Assembly (NCBI RefSeq): GCF_001299635.1
Contig: NZ_JRHN01000013.1
Location: 1 to 64,000 of the forward strand
Direction: 5' to 3'
From: Clostridioides difficile
GTDB lineage: Bacteria > Bacillota > Clostridia > Peptostreptococcales > Peptostreptococcaceae
DNA length: 64,000 bases
The notes beneath the pieces are model-generated. The model was not told where the DNA came from. It saw only the letters and a list, made by a program, of their open reading frames with translations, and did not search any database. The first letter of the stretch is position 1. Each line of letters starts with the position of its first letter. A program made the position numbers and the translations under genes. This document shows positions 45,577-55,946 of this stretch, piece after piece.

Positions 45577-46617
45577 ATGAACATATCTAAAAAATTGAAA
45601 AATTTATTTTTAGATGATAAAGGGTATTATTTTAATAGTAATTGGGAAAATATTCATATAGGTATTGATAACTCAAAATTGGAAAAGTCTTTAAAGTATA
45701 TTACAAATGAATATATTGAAAATATGGAAAGTGTAAAGTATGATTATCGTGAATTAAAAAATATAAAAAATCAAACTGATGGGATGTGTATACTAGCAAT
45801 AAGGCAGAATTATAAAGCACTAGAGTATATAAAAGAACAAACAGAAGAATTATGTTTAGAGGCGATAAGATATAACTATAAAGCACTAGAATATGTAAAA
45901 GAACAGACAGAGTATATATGTCTTGAAGCCATAAAAAAGGACTGTAATGCACTTAAATATGTAAGAAATAAAACTGATGAGCTTATTATAAAAGTAATAA
46001 GGTGTTCTTCTAATATAGATGTTGTAAGTATTTTAAAAGCTTTAGAAGTTCAAACAAGGAGTATATGTTTAGAAGCAATTAAAAAAGATGGTAGATGTCT
46101 TGCATATGTTAGAGAGCAGAGCGAAGAATTATGTATGGAAGCGATTAGGCAAAATTATAAAGCACTACAATATGTAAAAAATCAAACAGATAAAATGTGT
46201 ATAGAAGCTGTAAATCAAAATGGTATGGCATTGCAATATGTAAATAAGCAAACAGATAATATATGTATGGAAGCTGTCAAACAAGATGGAAGAAGTCTAC
46301 AGTTCGTTAATAATAAGACAGAAGCAATATGTATAAAAGCCATAAGATATCTAGATAAAAGATATAATATTAAAGATGTGTTAAGTTACATAGATAGCTA
46401 TACAGAAGATATATGTATAGAAATTGTAAGGCGAAATGGAAAGATGTTAATGTATATAAAAAATCAAACAGAGAGAATGTGCATTGAAGCAGTAAAGGAA
46501 AATTATAAATCTCTCAAGTATGTAAAAGAACAATCTGAGAAAATATGTAGAGAAGCCTTAAAGCAGAATTGCAAGGCAAAGGAATATGTGAAGATTTATA
46601 TTGAAGAATGTATATAA
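45577..46617 (+). CDS. Protein of twelve 22-residue helical repeats (DUF4116-like)
   Basis: A 346-residue protein built almost wholly from a repeat of about 22 residues: Q-T-E/D-x-I/M-C-L/I/M-E-A-I/V-K/R-x-N-Y/G-K-A-L-x-Y-V-K-N/E. I count twelve units from about residue 66 to 344; the fourth and ninth are longer (27 and 28 residues). The pattern resembles DUF4116 repeats and predicts an alpha solenoid. A cysteine recurs at the sixth position of ten or eleven of the twelve units, which is striking. There is no signal peptide or membrane segment. GGGGTG precedes ATG. Function is unknown; a protein-protein scaffold is the usual role for such folds. Confidence 0.8.
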   Translation: MNISKKLKNLFLDDKGYYFNSNWENIHIGIDNSKLEKSLKYITNEYIENMESVKYDYRELKNIKNQTDGMCILAIRQNYKALEYIKEQTEELCLEAIRYNYKALEYVKEQTEYICLEAIKKDCNALKYVRNKTDELIIKVIRCSSNIDVVSILKALEVQTRSICLEAIKKDGRCLAYVREQSEELCMEAIRQNYKALQYVKNQTDKMCIEAVNQNGMALQYVNKQTDNICMEAVKQDGRSLQFVNNKTEAICIKAIRYLDKRYNIKDVLSYIDSYTEDICIEIVRRNGKMLMYIKNQTERMCIEAVKENYKSLKYVKEQSEKICREALKQNCKAKEYVKIYIEECI

Positions 46618-46754
46618 GATTTAGATAGGATTATTAATATTGAAAGATAAAAAAGATAAATAGAAGTACTTTATAATAATTGAGGCTTATACTATAATTA
46701 ATTAAGCAGTGATATAAATTCACATGACGATTATATCAAAATGGAGATGAATTA

Positions 46755-47207
46755 ATGGCAAAAATATATTTGGAAAATGAAAGCAAAACTAGAGAAATAG
46801 GATATAAATTAGGTAAACTCTTAAAAGAAGGTAGTGTTATCTGTTTAGTAGGAGATTTAGGGGCTGGGAAAACTACAATGACACAAAGTTTGGCAGATTC
46901 ATTAGGCATAAAAGACTATATAACAAGTCCAACTTTTACTATAATAAATGAATATGAAGGCAAAGTACCTTTGTATCATTTTGATGTATATAGAATAGGT
47001 AGCAGTGATGAAATGTATGATATTGGATATGAGGAATATGTAAATTCAAATGGAATTTGCATAATTGAATGGGCTAATCTAATAGAAGATATACTTCCAA
47101 AAGAATATTTAAATATAGAATTAAAATATAAAGATGAAGGAAGAGAAATGATATTAACTCCAAAGGGAGAGTTTTACAAAGAGATAGTTGAGGAGTTGAT
47201 TAAATAA
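46755..47207 (+). CDS. tsaE: tRNA threonylcarbamoyladenosine ATPase TsaE
   Basis: ATPase of the t6A tRNA modification complex, 150 residues. Walker A LVGDLGAGKTTMTQSLA lies near residues 32-48, followed by the family segment YITSPTFTIINEYEG and LYHFDVYRI. The last base overlaps the tsaB start (TAATG). It opens the tsaE-tsaB-rimI-tsaD operon, the classical order in Firmicutes. Confidence 0.96.
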   Translation: MAKIYLENESKTREIGYKLGKLLKEGSVICLVGDLGAGKTTMTQSLADSLGIKDYITSPTFTIINEYEGKVPLYHFDVYRIGSSDEMYDIGYEEYVNSNGICIIEWANLIEDILPKEYLNIELKYKDEGREMILTPKGEFYKEIVEELIK

Positions 47208-47923
47208 TGAAAATACTAGGTATGGATACATCTTCTATGGCAGCAAGTGTGTCAGTTGTAGAAGATGATAGCTTAATATGTGGGTTTACAGTAAATAACA
47301 AAAAAACTCATTCGCAAAAACTTATGCCAATGATAGAAAGTATGTTGAACATGAGTGATTTAAGTATAAAAGATATAGATTTATTAGCTATATGTATAGG
47401 TCCTGGCTCATTTACAGGTCTTAGAATAGGTATGGCTACAGTAAAAGCTGTGGCTCATGTAAATAATATACCAATAATAGCAGTGAATTCTTTGGAATCC
47501 CTAGCAAATAACATGAATCTATGTGAGAGGAAGATATGTTGTATATTAGATGCACAGAAGAATCAAGTCTATTCAGCTAAATATAAACTTGAGAATGGAG
47601 AGCTAATAGAATTAGAGGGTGTTAATGTTGTAGAATTTGATACTTTATTAGAGGAAATAGTATCGAGTGATGAAGAATTTATAGTAGTTGGAGAAGCTGT
47701 ATATAAATATAAAGATAGGTTAGAGAATGTAAAAAATATAAAAATACCTTCGCCAGTTAACAATGTGTCTAATGCAGGAAGTTTATGTTCTTTGGCATTA
47801 AGTAAATATAATAAAAATATAGATGTACATACTTGTTATACAATAAATCCTATGTATATCAGAAAATCTCAAGCTGAAGTACAATATGATGAAAAAATGA
47901 AGAGGCTAAATGATGAAAGATAA
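47207..47923 (+). CDS. tsaB: tRNA threonylcarbamoyladenosine protein TsaB
   Basis: Inactive-paralogue partner of TsaD in the t6A complex, 238 residues, ASKHA fold. It begins MKILGMDTSSMAASVSVVED and has CIGPGSFTGLRIGMATVKA, both characteristic. It overlaps tsaE by one base and rimI by 14 bases. Confidence 0.95.
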   Translation: MKILGMDTSSMAASVSVVEDDSLICGFTVNNKKTHSQKLMPMIESMLNMSDLSIKDIDLLAICIGPGSFTGLRIGMATVKAVAHVNNIPIIAVNSLESLANNMNLCERKICCILDAQKNQVYSAKYKLENGELIELEGVNVVEFDTLLEEIVSSDEEFIVVGEAVYKYKDRLENVKNIKIPSPVNNVSNAGSLCSLALSKYNKNIDVHTCYTINPMYIRKSQAEVQYDEKMKRLNDER

Positions 47924-48389
47924 TACAAAACTAATAGTAGATGATATAAAAATAGAAGAAATGACTATTAAAGATATAGATGAAGTTTTTGAAGTAGAAA
48001 AAAATTGTTTTGAAGATTATTGGTCAAAAGAATCTTTTAGAAAAGAGTTATCTAATGAAGTAGCAAGGTATATAGTAGCTAAACTAGATGGAAAAGTTGT
48101 TGGATATGTGGGAATTTGGCTTATACTTGATGAAGGGCATATAAATAATGTGGCTGTTCATAGTGACTATAGAGGTAAAAAAATAGGAGACAAGCTGATA
48201 AAAGGTATAGTTGATTTGTGCAAAGACAATAATATTGTGTCTATGACATTAGAAGTTAGAGCATCAAATAAAATAGCACAAAATCTATATAGAAAATATG
48301 GATTTAAAATGGGTGGAATAAGAAAAGAATACTACAGTGATAATAAAGAAGATGCAATTATAATGTGGAACCAATTAAAGGAGGTGTAG
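47910..48389 (+). CDS. rimI: Ribosomal protein S18-alanine N-acetyltransferase RimI
   Basis: GNAT acetyltransferase of 159 residues, predicted to acetylate the N-terminus of ribosomal protein S18. The acetyl-CoA-binding motif is seen in [20 protein letters not shown] and the downstream [20 protein letters not shown] is typical of RimI. Two consecutive ATG codons (47910, 47913) are possible starts; AGAGG spacing slightly favours the second. It lies inside the t6A operon, its usual position. Confidence 0.93.
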   Translation: MMKDNTKLIVDDIKIEEMTIKDIDEVFEVEKNCFEDYWSKESFRKELSNEVARYIVAKLDGKVVGYVGIWLILDEGHINNVAVHSDYRGKKIGDKLIKGIVDLCKDNNIVSMTLEVRASNKIAQNLYRKYGFKMGGIRKEYYSDNKEDAIIMWNQLKEV

Positions 48390-48394
48390 AGTTT

Positions 48395-49411
48395 ATGAGT
48401 GATATAATAACATTAGCTATAGAAAGTAGTTGTGATGAAACAGCTGCATCAGTTTTAAAAAATGGTAGAGAAGTACTTTCAAACATAATCTCTACCCAAA
48501 TAGAAACACATAAAAAGTTTGGTGGTGTAGTTCCAGAAGTAGCCTCAAGAAAACATGTGGAAAATATTGATATAGTTGTCCAGGAGGCTTTAGATAAAGC
48601 AAATATAGGATTTAATGATATAGACCATATTGCAGTTACATATGGACCTGGGTTAGTAGGAGCTTTACTAGTAGGCTTATCTTATGCTAAAGCACTTGCA
48701 TATACTTTGAATATACCACTTGTAGGAGTAAATCACATAGAAGGTCATCTAAGTGCAAACTATATAGAGCATAAGGATTTGAAACCTCCTTTTATAACAT
48801 TAATAGTATCTGGAGGTCATACCCACTTGGTTGAGGTTAAAGACTATGGTAAGTATGAAATCTTAGGAAAAACTAGAGATGATGCATCTGGAGAAGCATT
48901 TGATAAGATTTCAAGAGCGATGAATCTAGGCTATCCAGGAGGGCCTATTATTGATAATCTCGCCAAAAAAGGAAATAAGCATGCTATAGAGTTTCCAAGA
49001 GCATATTTAGAAGAAGATAGCTATGATTTTAGTTTTAGTGGATTAAAATCTTCTGTGTTAAACTATCTAAATGGAAAAAGAATGAAAAATGAGGAAATAG
49101 TAGTTGAAGATGTAGCAGCATCTTTTCAAGAGGCTGTGGTAGAAGTTTTATCTACTAAAGCACTAAAAGCAGCAAGAGATAAAGGCTACAATATTATAAC
49201 TCTTTCTGGTGGAGTTGCTTCTAATTCAGGGCTCAGAGCTAAAATAACAGAGATTGCAAAAGATAGTGGTATCACTGTTAAATATCCGCCTTTAATTTTA
49301 TGCACAGATAATGCAGCGATGATTGGGTGTGCAGGATATTATAATTTTATAAATGGTAAAACACATGATATGAGTTTAAATGCAGTTCCAAATTTAAAAA
49401 TAAATCAGTAA
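48395..49411 (+). CDS. tsaD: tRNA threonylcarbamoyltransferase TsaD
   Basis: Catalytic subunit of the t6A complex, 338 residues. The metal-binding HIEGH motif lies in [17 protein letters not shown] and the ASKHA elements in [15 protein letters not shown] and [22 protein letters not shown] is near the C-terminus. The start ATG 48395 follows AAAGGAGGTG; GTG 48365 in frame lies upstream of it and inside rimI. A long terminator follows. Confidence 0.97.
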   Translation: MSDIITLAIESSCDETAASVLKNGREVLSNIISTQIETHKKFGGVVPEVASRKHVENIDIVVQEALDKANIGFNDIDHIAVTYGPGLVGALLVGLSYAKALAYTLNIPLVGVNHIEGHLSANYIEHKDLKPPFITLIVSGGHTHLVEVKDYGKYEILGKTRDDASGEAFDKISRAMNLGYPGGPIIDNLAKKGNKHAIEFPRAYLEEDSYDFSFSGLKSSVLNYLNGKRMKNEEIVVEDVAASFQEAVVEVLSTKALKAARDKGYNIITLSGGVASNSGLRAKITEIAKDSGITVKYPPLILCTDNAAMIGCAGYYNFINGKTHDMSLNAVPNLKINQ

Positions 49412-49505
49412 TATGAAATAAATTTATAAATATATTAAAGAATTGTTTCAGAAAAATAAATATAAGTAAAAATAAATACAATCAAAATAAATATAGTATA
49501 TGTTA

Positions 49506-49610
49506 AAACTTGAAGTAAAACGATGTATAACCTTTATATTCTAATGAATTGCAATACATTTAGGATATAAAGTTTATCTTTGGTGTGAATTTACTTCAAG
49601 TTTAATTTTT
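49506..49610 (+). terminator. Terminator after tsaD
   Basis: AAACTTGAAGTAAA (49506-49519) pairs perfectly with TTTACTTCAAGTTT (49590-49603). The interior holds a second stem (CTTTATATTCTA with TAGGATATAAAG) and a T-tract follows. Confidence 0.82.
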
Positions 49611-49635
49611 TTGTAGAAAGATTATTTTAAAAAGT

Positions 49636-49656
49636 GGGTAATATACCCTTTTTTTC
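49636..49656 (+). terminator. Small hairpin with long T-tract upstream of hpdB
   Basis: GGGTA pairs with TACCC around ATA, followed by a run of T residues, 50 bases before the hpdB start. It could terminate read-through from tsaD or act as an attenuator of hpdBCA. Confidence 0.6.
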
Positions 49657-49707
49657 CCTTATTAAAAAGTTTTATACTAATTATAGAAAGATTAAGGAGG
49701 GGAAGAA

Positions 49708-52416
49708 ATGAGTCAAAGTAAAGAAGACAAAATAAGAAGTATTTTAGAAGCAAAAAATATTAAGGCAAATTTTCAAGATAAAGAAAATTTAGATGAATTT
49801 AGTGAAAAAAAAGCAAGTAAAAGGGCTGATGATTTATTAAATGTATATTATAATACATTGTCTACAGCTGATATGGAATTTCCATATTGGTATAATAGAG
49901 AATATAGAAAATCAGATGGTGATATACCTGTAGTTAGAAGAGCTAAAGCTCTTAAATCTGCTTTTTCTCATATGACACCTAATATAATACCAGGCGAGAA
50001 GATAGTAATGCAAAAAACACGCCACTATAGAGGGTCATTCCCAATGCCTTGGGTAAGTGAGAGTTTCTTCGTAGCTCAAGGGGAACAAATGAAAGAAGAA
50101 GCAAATAAGTTAGCTAGTAACACAGCAGATGAACTTACAAAATTTGGTTCTGGTGGGGGAAATGTAACTGAGAGTTTTGGAAATGTTGTTTCAATAGCTG
50201 GTAAATTTGGAATGAGAAAAGAAGAAGTACCTGTACTTGTAAAAATGGCTAAGGAATGGGTTGGAAGATCAGTTGAAGATTTAGGCTTTCATTATGAGAA
50301 AATGATGCCAGATTATGATTTAAAAGAAAAATTAATGAGTACACTTATTTGTATGTTTGATTCAGGATATACACTTCCTCAAGGTAGAGAAGTTATAAAC
50401 TATTTTTATCCTTTGAATTATGGGCTAGATGGAATCATAGAAATGGCAAAAGAATGTAAGAAAGCAGTTGCAGGAAACGCATCTGGAGATGGACTTATTG
50501 GAATGGACCGTCTATATTTCTATGAAGCAGTTGTCCAAGTTATTGAAGGTCTACAAACTTGGATTTTAAATTATGCAAAACATGCAAAATATTTAGAAAG
50601 TATAGAGAAAGATTTAGAAGCTAAAAAAGAATATTCAGATTTAGTGGAGATATTAGAGCACATTGCACACAAACAACCTCATACATTTAGGGAAGCGCTT
50701 CAATTGACTTATACAATCCATATAGCATCAGTAAACGAAGATGCTATATCTGGTATGTCTATAGGGCGCTTTGGTCAAATCTTATATCCTTGGTATGAGC
50801 AAGATATAGAAAAAGGAATAATCACAAAAGAAGAAGTAATTGAATTATTAGAGCTTTATAGAATAAAGATTACTTGTATTGACTGTTTTGCTTCAGCAGG
50901 AGTAAATGGAGGAGTATTATCAGGAAATACATTTAACACATTATCTATAGGTGGGTTAAGAGAAGATGGCTCTACAGGAGCAAATGAATTAGAAGAATTA
51001 CTATTAGAAGCAAGTATGAGATGTAGAACTCCTCAACCTAGTTTAACTATGTTGTATGATGAAAAACTTCCAGAAGATTTCTTGATGAAGGCTGTTGAAT
51101 GTACAAAGCTTGGTTCTGGTTATCCAGCGTGGGTAAACAACTCAAATGGGACGACTTTCATGATGAGACAATTTGGCGATGAGGGTATGACTGTTGAAGA
51201 AGCTAGAGCTTTTGCATTAGGCGGATGTCTAGAAACATCTCCAGGATGTTGGAAACAATTAACTTTAAATGGGAAAACATATTCTATAGCAGGTGGAGCA
51301 GGGCAAACAGCTGGTTCTGGAGTGCATTTTTTAGCTAATCCTAAAATATTAGAACTTGTTCTTATGAATGGTAAAGACCATCGTATGAATGTGCAAGTAT
51401 TTGAACCTCATAATAAACCTCTAAATACATATGAAGAGGTCGTAGAAGTATTTAAAGATTATTATAAACAAGCAATAAATGTCCTTGAAAGAGCAAATAA
51501 TATTGAATTAGATATATGGAGAAAGTTTGATACTTCTGTAATAAATTCGCTATTAAAACCAGACTGTTTAGACAAGGGTCAACATATAGGAAATATGGGA
51601 TACCGTTATAATGCGACATTAAATGTAGAAACTTGTGGTACTGTTACTATGGTTAATTCATTTGCTGCACTTAAAAAACTTGTATATGATGATAAAGAAT
51701 TTACACTTGAAGAAATGAAAGAGGCTATTTTGAATAACTTTGGATTTAAAGATGCTTTAGAGGTTGGAAACTATTCTATGGCAGACCAAGTAAAAGTAGA
51801 TAAAACTGGTAAATATGATGCTATCTACAAGGCCTGTCTTGATGCACCTAAATACGGAAATAATGATTTATATGCAGATAGCATTCTTAAAAACTATGAA
51901 GTATGGCTAGCAAAAGTGTGCGAAGAAGCACAATCTTTATATGCTAAAAAAATGTATCCTTGTCAAATATCTGTTTCTACACATGGACCACAAGGTGCTG
52001 CCACTTTAGCTACTCCAGATGGTAGACTAAGTGGAACAACATATTCAGATGGTTCAGTCTCTGCATATGCAGGAACTGATAAAAATGGTGTCTATGCATT
52101 ATTTGAGTCTGCAACTATTTGGGACCAAGCAGTAGTTCAAAATTCTCAGATGAATTTAAAACTTCATCCAACAACAATTAAAGGACAACAAGGAACTAAA
52201 AAATTATTAGATTTAACAAGAAGTTATTTAAGAAAAGGTGGTTTCCATATTCAATACAATGTCGTGGATTCTAAAACATTAAAAGAGGCACAGAAAAATC
52301 CTGATAATTATCGTCAATTGATGGTGCGTGTTGCTGGATTTACTCAATACTGGTGTGAATTAGGAAAACCAATACAGGATGAAGTAATTGCTAGAACAGA
52401 GTATGAAGGGGTGTAA
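49708..52416 (+). CDS. hpdB: 4-hydroxyphenylacetate decarboxylase, glycyl-radical subunit
   Basis: Converts 4-hydroxyphenylacetate, from tyrosine breakdown, to p-cresol. It has 902 residues. The thiyl-radical Cys507 lies in [12 protein letters not shown] with Glu509 two residues on, the arrangement specific for this enzyme. The glycyl-radical motif [11 protein letters not shown] near the C-terminus places the radical on Gly877. GGAGGGG precedes ATG. It works as a hetero-octamer with HpdC and is activated by HpdA, both encoded directly downstream. p-Cresol production is a hallmark of C. difficile and inhibits competing gut bacteria. Confidence 0.98.
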   Translation: MSQSKEDKIRSILEAKNIKANFQDKENLDEFSEKKASKRADDLLNVYYNTLSTADMEFPYWYNREYRKSDGDIPVVRRAKALKSAFSHMTPNIIPGEKIVMQKTRHYRGSFPMPWVSESFFVAQGEQMKEEANKLASNTADELTKFGSGGGNVTESFGNVVSIAGKFGMRKEEVPVLVKMAKEWVGRSVEDLGFHYEKMMPDYDLKEKLMSTLICMFDSGYTLPQGREVINYFYPLNYGLDGIIEMAKECKKAVAGNASGDGLIGMDRLYFYEAVVQVIEGLQTWILNYAKHAKYLESIEKDLEAKKEYSDLVEILEHIAHKQPHTFREALQLTYTIHIASVNEDAISGMSIGRFGQILYPWYEQDIEKGIITKEEVIELLELYRIKITCIDCFASAGVNGGVLSGNTFNTLSIGGLREDGSTGANELEELLLEASMRCRTPQPSLTMLYDEKLPEDFLMKAVECTKLGSGYPAWVNNSNGTTFMMRQFGDEGMTVEEARAFALGGCLETSPGCWKQLTLNGKTYSIAGGAGQTAGSGVHFLANPKILELVLMNGKDHRMNVQVFEPHNKPLNTYEEVVEVFKDYYKQAINVLERANNIELDIWRKFDTSVINSLLKPDCLDKGQHIGNMGYRYNATLNVETCGTVTMVNSFAALKKLVYDDKEFTLEEMKEAILNNFGFKDALEVGNYSMADQVKVDKTGKYDAIYKACLDAPKYGNNDLYADSILKNYEVWLAKVCEEAQSLYAKKMYPCQISVSTHGPQGAATLATPDGRLSGTTYSDGSVSAYAGTDKNGVYALFESATIWDQAVVQNSQMNLKLHPTTIKGQQGTKKLLDLTRSYLRKGGFHIQYNVVDSKTLKEAQKNPDNYRQLMVRVAGFTQYWCELGKPIQDEVIARTEYEGV

Positions 52417-52419
52417 AAT

Positions 52420-52677
52420 ATGAAAAAACATAGTGATTGTATGAATTTTTGTGCAGTAGATGCTACAAAAGGAATTTGTAGACTATCAAAACAAATGCTT
52501 AACTTAGATGATGAAGCTTGTGAAGAATTAAAAGTGATGCCAAAATGTAAAAATTGTAAAAATTTCGTTGATATTAATGATGAAGGTATAGGCAAATGTG
52601 TTGGTCTTGAAAAGGAAGACTGGGTATATTCAACATTAAATGCAATTACTTGTGAAGGACATATGTTTAATGAGTAG
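52420..52677 (+). CDS. hpdC: 4-hydroxyphenylacetate decarboxylase, small Fe-S subunit
   Basis: An 85-residue subunit that carries two 4Fe-4S clusters. Candidate ligands are His4, Cys7, Cys20 and Cys34 for the N-terminal half and Cys43, Cys46, Cys60 and Cys78 for the C-terminal half; Cys11 is an extra cysteine. It stabilises the large subunit and may regulate it. It starts three bases after the hpdB stop and overlaps the hpdA start (ATGAGTAG). Confidence 0.97.
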   Translation: MKKHSDCMNFCAVDATKGICRLSKQMLNLDDEACEELKVMPKCKNCKNFVDINDEGIGKCVGLEKEDWVYSTLNAITCEGHMFNE

Positions 52678-53620
52678 ACAAAATCAACTAGCAGGTATGA
52701 TTTTTGATGTACAAAGCTTTTCAGTTCATGATGGACCAGGTTGCAGAACAACTGTATTTTTAAATGGATGTCCACTTAGTTGTAAATGGTGTGCAAATCC
52801 TGAAAGTTGGACTGTAAGACCCCATATGATGTTTAGTGAGTTATCTTGTAAATATGAAGATGGGTGTACTGTATGTCATGGTAAATGTAAAAAAGGTGCA
52901 TTGAGTTTTAATCTTGATAATAAGCCAATTATAGATTGGAACATATGTAAAGACTGTGAAAGCTTTGAATGTGTCAACTCATGTTATTACAATGCGTTTA
53001 AGTTATGTGCGAAGCCTTATACTGTAGATGAACTTATAAGAGTAATTAAACGTGATTCTAATAATTGGAGAAGTAATGGAGGAGTAACATTTAGTGGGGG
53101 AGAACCACTACTTCAACATGAATTTTTACATGAAGTATTATTGAAATGTCATGAGATAAATGTACACACTGCTATTGAGACGAGTGCATGTGTTTCCAAT
53201 GAAATTTTTAATAAAATATTTAAAGATATTGATTTTGCATTTATTGATATAAAGCATATGGATAGAGAAAAACACAAAGAGCAAACAGGTGTGTACAATG
53301 ATTTAATATTGGAAAACGTATCAAATCTTGCTAACTCTGACTGGAAAGGAAGATTGGTACTTAGAGTTCCAGTTATAGCAGGATTTAACGATAGTACTGA
53401 AAATATAAGTGATATTATATCTTTTATGCACAAAAACAATTTGGTAGAGATTAACCTATTACCATTTCATAGGCTAGGAGAATCAAAGTGGATTCAATTA
53501 GGTAAGGAGTATGAGTATTCTGATAAGGGAGATGTTGATGAAGAGCATCTTGAAGAGTTACAAGATATATTTTTGGATAATGGTATAGCTTGTTATGTTG
53601 GTCATGAGACAGCTTTCTAA
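52670..53620 (+). CDS. hpdA: 4-hydroxyphenylacetate decarboxylase activating enzyme (radical SAM)
   Basis: Radical-SAM activase, 316 residues, which installs the glycyl radical on HpdB. The SAM cluster motif CPLSCKWC uses Cys34, Cys38 and Cys41. A ferredoxin-like insert with two further cysteine clusters (CKYEDGCTVCHGKC and CKDCESFECVNSC) follows. GGVTFSGGEPLLQ is the typical GGE motif. The start ATG 52670 overlaps hpdC by eight bases; GTG/ATG codons further upstream lie inside hpdC. It ends the operon. Confidence 0.97.
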   Translation: MSRQNQLAGMIFDVQSFSVHDGPGCRTTVFLNGCPLSCKWCANPESWTVRPHMMFSELSCKYEDGCTVCHGKCKKGALSFNLDNKPIIDWNICKDCESFECVNSCYYNAFKLCAKPYTVDELIRVIKRDSNNWRSNGGVTFSGGEPLLQHEFLHEVLLKCHEINVHTAIETSACVSNEIFNKIFKDIDFAFIDIKHMDREKHKEQTGVYNDLILENVSNLANSDWKGRLVLRVPVIAGFNDSTENISDIISFMHKNNLVEINLLPFHRLGESKWIQLGKEYEYSDKGDVDEEHLEELQDIFLDNGIACYVGHETAF

Positions 53621-53640
53621 AAGTAAATAATATAAGATTA

Positions 53641-53682
53641 AAAAGGATGTTACACTAAAAGCTAGAGTGACATCCTTTTTAT
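53641..53682 (+). terminator. Terminator of hpdBCA
   Basis: AAAAGGATGT..ACACT pairs with AGTGACATCCTTTT, followed by T residues. Confidence 0.9.
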
Positions 53683-54000
53683 ATAGTTTAAATTATGATT
53701 AGAAGATATATTACGTTTACTTTATTGTAGTAAATGTAATATGGTAAAGCATGAATATGAAAAAATTTAATAGAATCTATTTTATAAACAACTAAAATAA
53801 ATTATCAATGAAAGGTACAAAAAGTATAGAGAGTATTATAGATGTCCGTTTTTTACAAGATTAAAATATGTACTATATGATACAATCAACTAAACTATTT
53901 CAATAAGGTTTGTAATTTCTTTATTTATATAATATCCTATTGAAATCTATATAGTTTAATTTTATTTATAAGATATAAATAAAATATATGTATATCAAGG
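53683..54000. promoter_or_regulatory. Spacer with two inverted repeats before the VOC gene
   Basis: No gene is seen. ATATTAC-TTTACT pairs with AGTAAA-GTAATAT at about 53709-53743, and AAACTATTTCAATAAGG (53892-53908) is matched by CCTATTGAAAT...AGTTT (about 53936-53958). Both might be operators or leader hairpins. No sigma-A promoter with good spacing was found. Confidence 0.45.
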
Positions 54001-54007
54001 AGGTAAT

Positions 54008-54475
54008 ATGAAGTTTGTAAATGCTTTAATAGTGGTTAAAGATATTGAGAAATCAAAAAAGTTTTATTATGATGTTTTAGGATTAAATGTAACCTGTGAT
54101 TTTGGAGAAAATGTTGTGTTAGAAGGTAATATATCATTACAAGAAAAAAAACTTTGGTTAGAGTTTATTAATAAGAGTGATAATGAAGTACAATTCAATG
54201 GAAATGATGCAGAGTTATATTTTGAAGAAGAATATTTTGATACTTTTGTTGAAAGATTGAGTACAATGAAAGATATAAATTATATTCATCTGGTTGTAGA
54301 ACATAGTTGGGGTCAAAGAGCAATTAGATTTTATGATTTAGATGGTCATATTATTGAGGTTGGGGAAACTATATCATCTGTATGTAGACGTTTTTTAGAT
54401 AGTGGACTTTCAATGAATGAGGTGGCTAAAAGAATGGATGTAACTATTGAATATATTGAATCAGTTTTAAACTAG
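54008..54475 (+). CDS. VOC-fold protein with C-terminal helix-turn-helix-like segment
   Basis: A 155-residue protein. Residues 1-120 form a vicinal-oxygen-chelate (glyoxalase-like) domain: FVNALIVVKDIEKSKKFYYD at the start and YIHLVVEHSWGQRAIRFYDL, DGHIIEVGE at the end. The last 35 residues (FLDSGLSMNEVAKRMDVTIE) look like a helix-turn-helix. The length exceeds a plain VOC domain. No reaction can be assigned. A strong AAGGAGG site precedes ATG. Confidence 0.8.
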   Translation: MKFVNALIVVKDIEKSKKFYYDVLGLNVTCDFGENVVLEGNISLQEKKLWLEFINKSDNEVQFNGNDAELYFEEEYFDTFVERLSTMKDINYIHLVVEHSWGQRAIRFYDLDGHIIEVGETISSVCRRFLDSGLSMNEVAKRMDVTIEYIESVLN

Positions 54476-54492
54476 GTGATAGATTATATTAA

Positions 54493-54535
54493 AATAAAGG
54501 CGTTAGCAAATCTATGCTTTCGCCTTTATTTATTA
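54493..54535. terminator. Bidirectional terminator between VOC gene and permease
   Basis: AATAAAGGCG (54493-54502) pairs with CGCCTTTATT (54521-54530), with AGCA/TGCT inside. A-rich left flank and T-rich right flank serve both converging genes. Confidence 0.85.
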
Positions 54536-54560
54536 TATTCTCTAAATAATCTATAAAATG

Positions 54561-55910
54561 TTATTGAATTTTTTCTCTAGAAATATATAATTTTGAATTC
54601 TCTGTTTTATCTTCAAACTCAATTCCCTTGTTTTTTTTCATAAATATGTATAGAGGGGCTATTAATAACATTGCTCCTAATCCTATTAAAACTCTATTTT
54701 GAGTTATAGGTTTTGCCATATCTTCTGCCCAAGCTTGTTGTAACAGCCATAAACTACCTAAAATAGCTACTATTGGTATAACTGGACCAAATGGAATCTT
54801 AAAAGAGCCTTGAATATCTGTTCTTTTTCTTAAAACTATTACTGACAAACAAGTTGGGATATACTGAGCAAATCTTGCAATTACGCTCATTACTGCAAGT
54901 TGTTCAAAACTTCCAGTCAATACAAGTGGTATACAACAAATTAAAGATATAATTATTGCTACATATGGAGCATCATATTTATTTGTTTTTCCTATAAATG
55001 CTGGAAGAGAACCTTCTTCTGCTAGAGAAGAACCACATTTAGGAGTTACTATTGAAGAACCTATATTTATACCAAATATAGATATTAATGTAGCTACAGA
55101 TATAAATACCTTACCATAGTTACCTAAAAACACACTTGAAGCATCTGCAATTGGAATACTATTTTCAAAGAGTTTATCTCCAAGTATACCCATACAGACA
55201 ACTTGAATTAAAATATAAATTATTGCACATATAAATATTGTAGTTATTAAGGCAATTGGAAGATTTTTTTTAGGGTTTTCCATTTCTCCACTTGCTACGA
55301 TAAATGATTCAAATCCAGTAAATGCGTAAAATACCAATATGATAGCTGGTCCCATGCTAGAGTTAACTACGTTACCTGAAGGGGCAATATTTTCAAATTT
55401 TATAAAGAATATTCCGACTATTACAAAAACTATTAGTGGTACTAATTTAGCTATAGTTATTACATTATTCATTATCTTTGTACTTTTAATTCCAAATAAA
55501 CTATTTATAGAAAGTAGTGTTACTAATACTGCTGCTATATAGCCCTTGTATTCAGTTGCAGCTTCTGGCCAAAATGAACCTAAAGCTGTTGCAAATCCTA
55601 CTGCTAGAGTAGACCATGATATAATTCTTATAACCCAAGACATGGTACCAACTTCAAAGCCTATAAAATCTCCAAATGCTTTTTTGGAATATAGATATGC
55701 ACCACCATTTTTATCAAACATACTTCCAACTTCTGCAAAACATAAAAGTATTGATAGAACTAAAATTGTAGCAAAAATGTATATAAATATACTGTTTTGA
55801 CTTGCTAGGTTATAAACTTTACCTGGTAGTAAGAATATACCTGAACCTATTATACTATTAATTCCTAATAATATCATACTAAATAACCCTAATTTTTTAG
55901 CCTTTTCCAT
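54561..55910 (-). CDS. APC family amino acid permease
   Basis: A 449-residue transporter with about twelve transmembrane helices. The N-terminus LLGINSIIGSGIFLLPGKVY carries the IGSGIF motif of the amino acid-polyamine-cation family, and AFTGFESFIVASGEMENPKK is the conserved cytoplasmic segment. An AGGAGA site precedes ATG. It is the second gene of a minus-strand operon, 36 bases after the M20 amidohydrolase, so it probably imports or exports that enzyme's substrate or product. The operon is predicted to be under sigma-54 control. Confidence 0.9.
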   Translation of the reverse strand: MEKAKKLGLFSMILLGINSIIGSGIFLLPGKVYNLASQNSIFIYIFATILVLSILLCFAEVGSMFDKNGGAYLYSKKAFGDFIGFEVGTMSWVIRIISWSTLAVGFATALGSFWPEAATEYKGYIAAVLVTLLSINSLFGIKSTKIMNNVITIAKLVPLIVFVIVGIFFIKFENIAPSGNVVNSSMGPAIILVFYAFTGFESFIVASGEMENPKKNLPIALITTIFICAIIYILIQVVCMGILGDKLFENSIPIADASSVFLGNYGKVFISVATLISIFGINIGSSIVTPKCGSSLAEEGSLPAFIGKTNKYDAPYVAIIISLICCIPLVLTGSFEQLAVMSVIARFAQYIPTCLSVIVLRKRTDIQGSFKIPFGPVIPIVAILGSLWLLQQAWAEDMAKPITQNRVLIGLGAMLLIAPLYIFMKKNKGIEFEDKTENSKLYISREKIQ

Positions 55911-55946
55911 ATTAATTTATCTCCTATTCTTTTATTAATTACTGTA

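Noticed and set aside
45577..46617. DNA repeats as a CRISPR array
   Set aside because: The periodicity is about 66 bases, in frame and variable at silent positions, so it reflects protein repeats inside one open frame.
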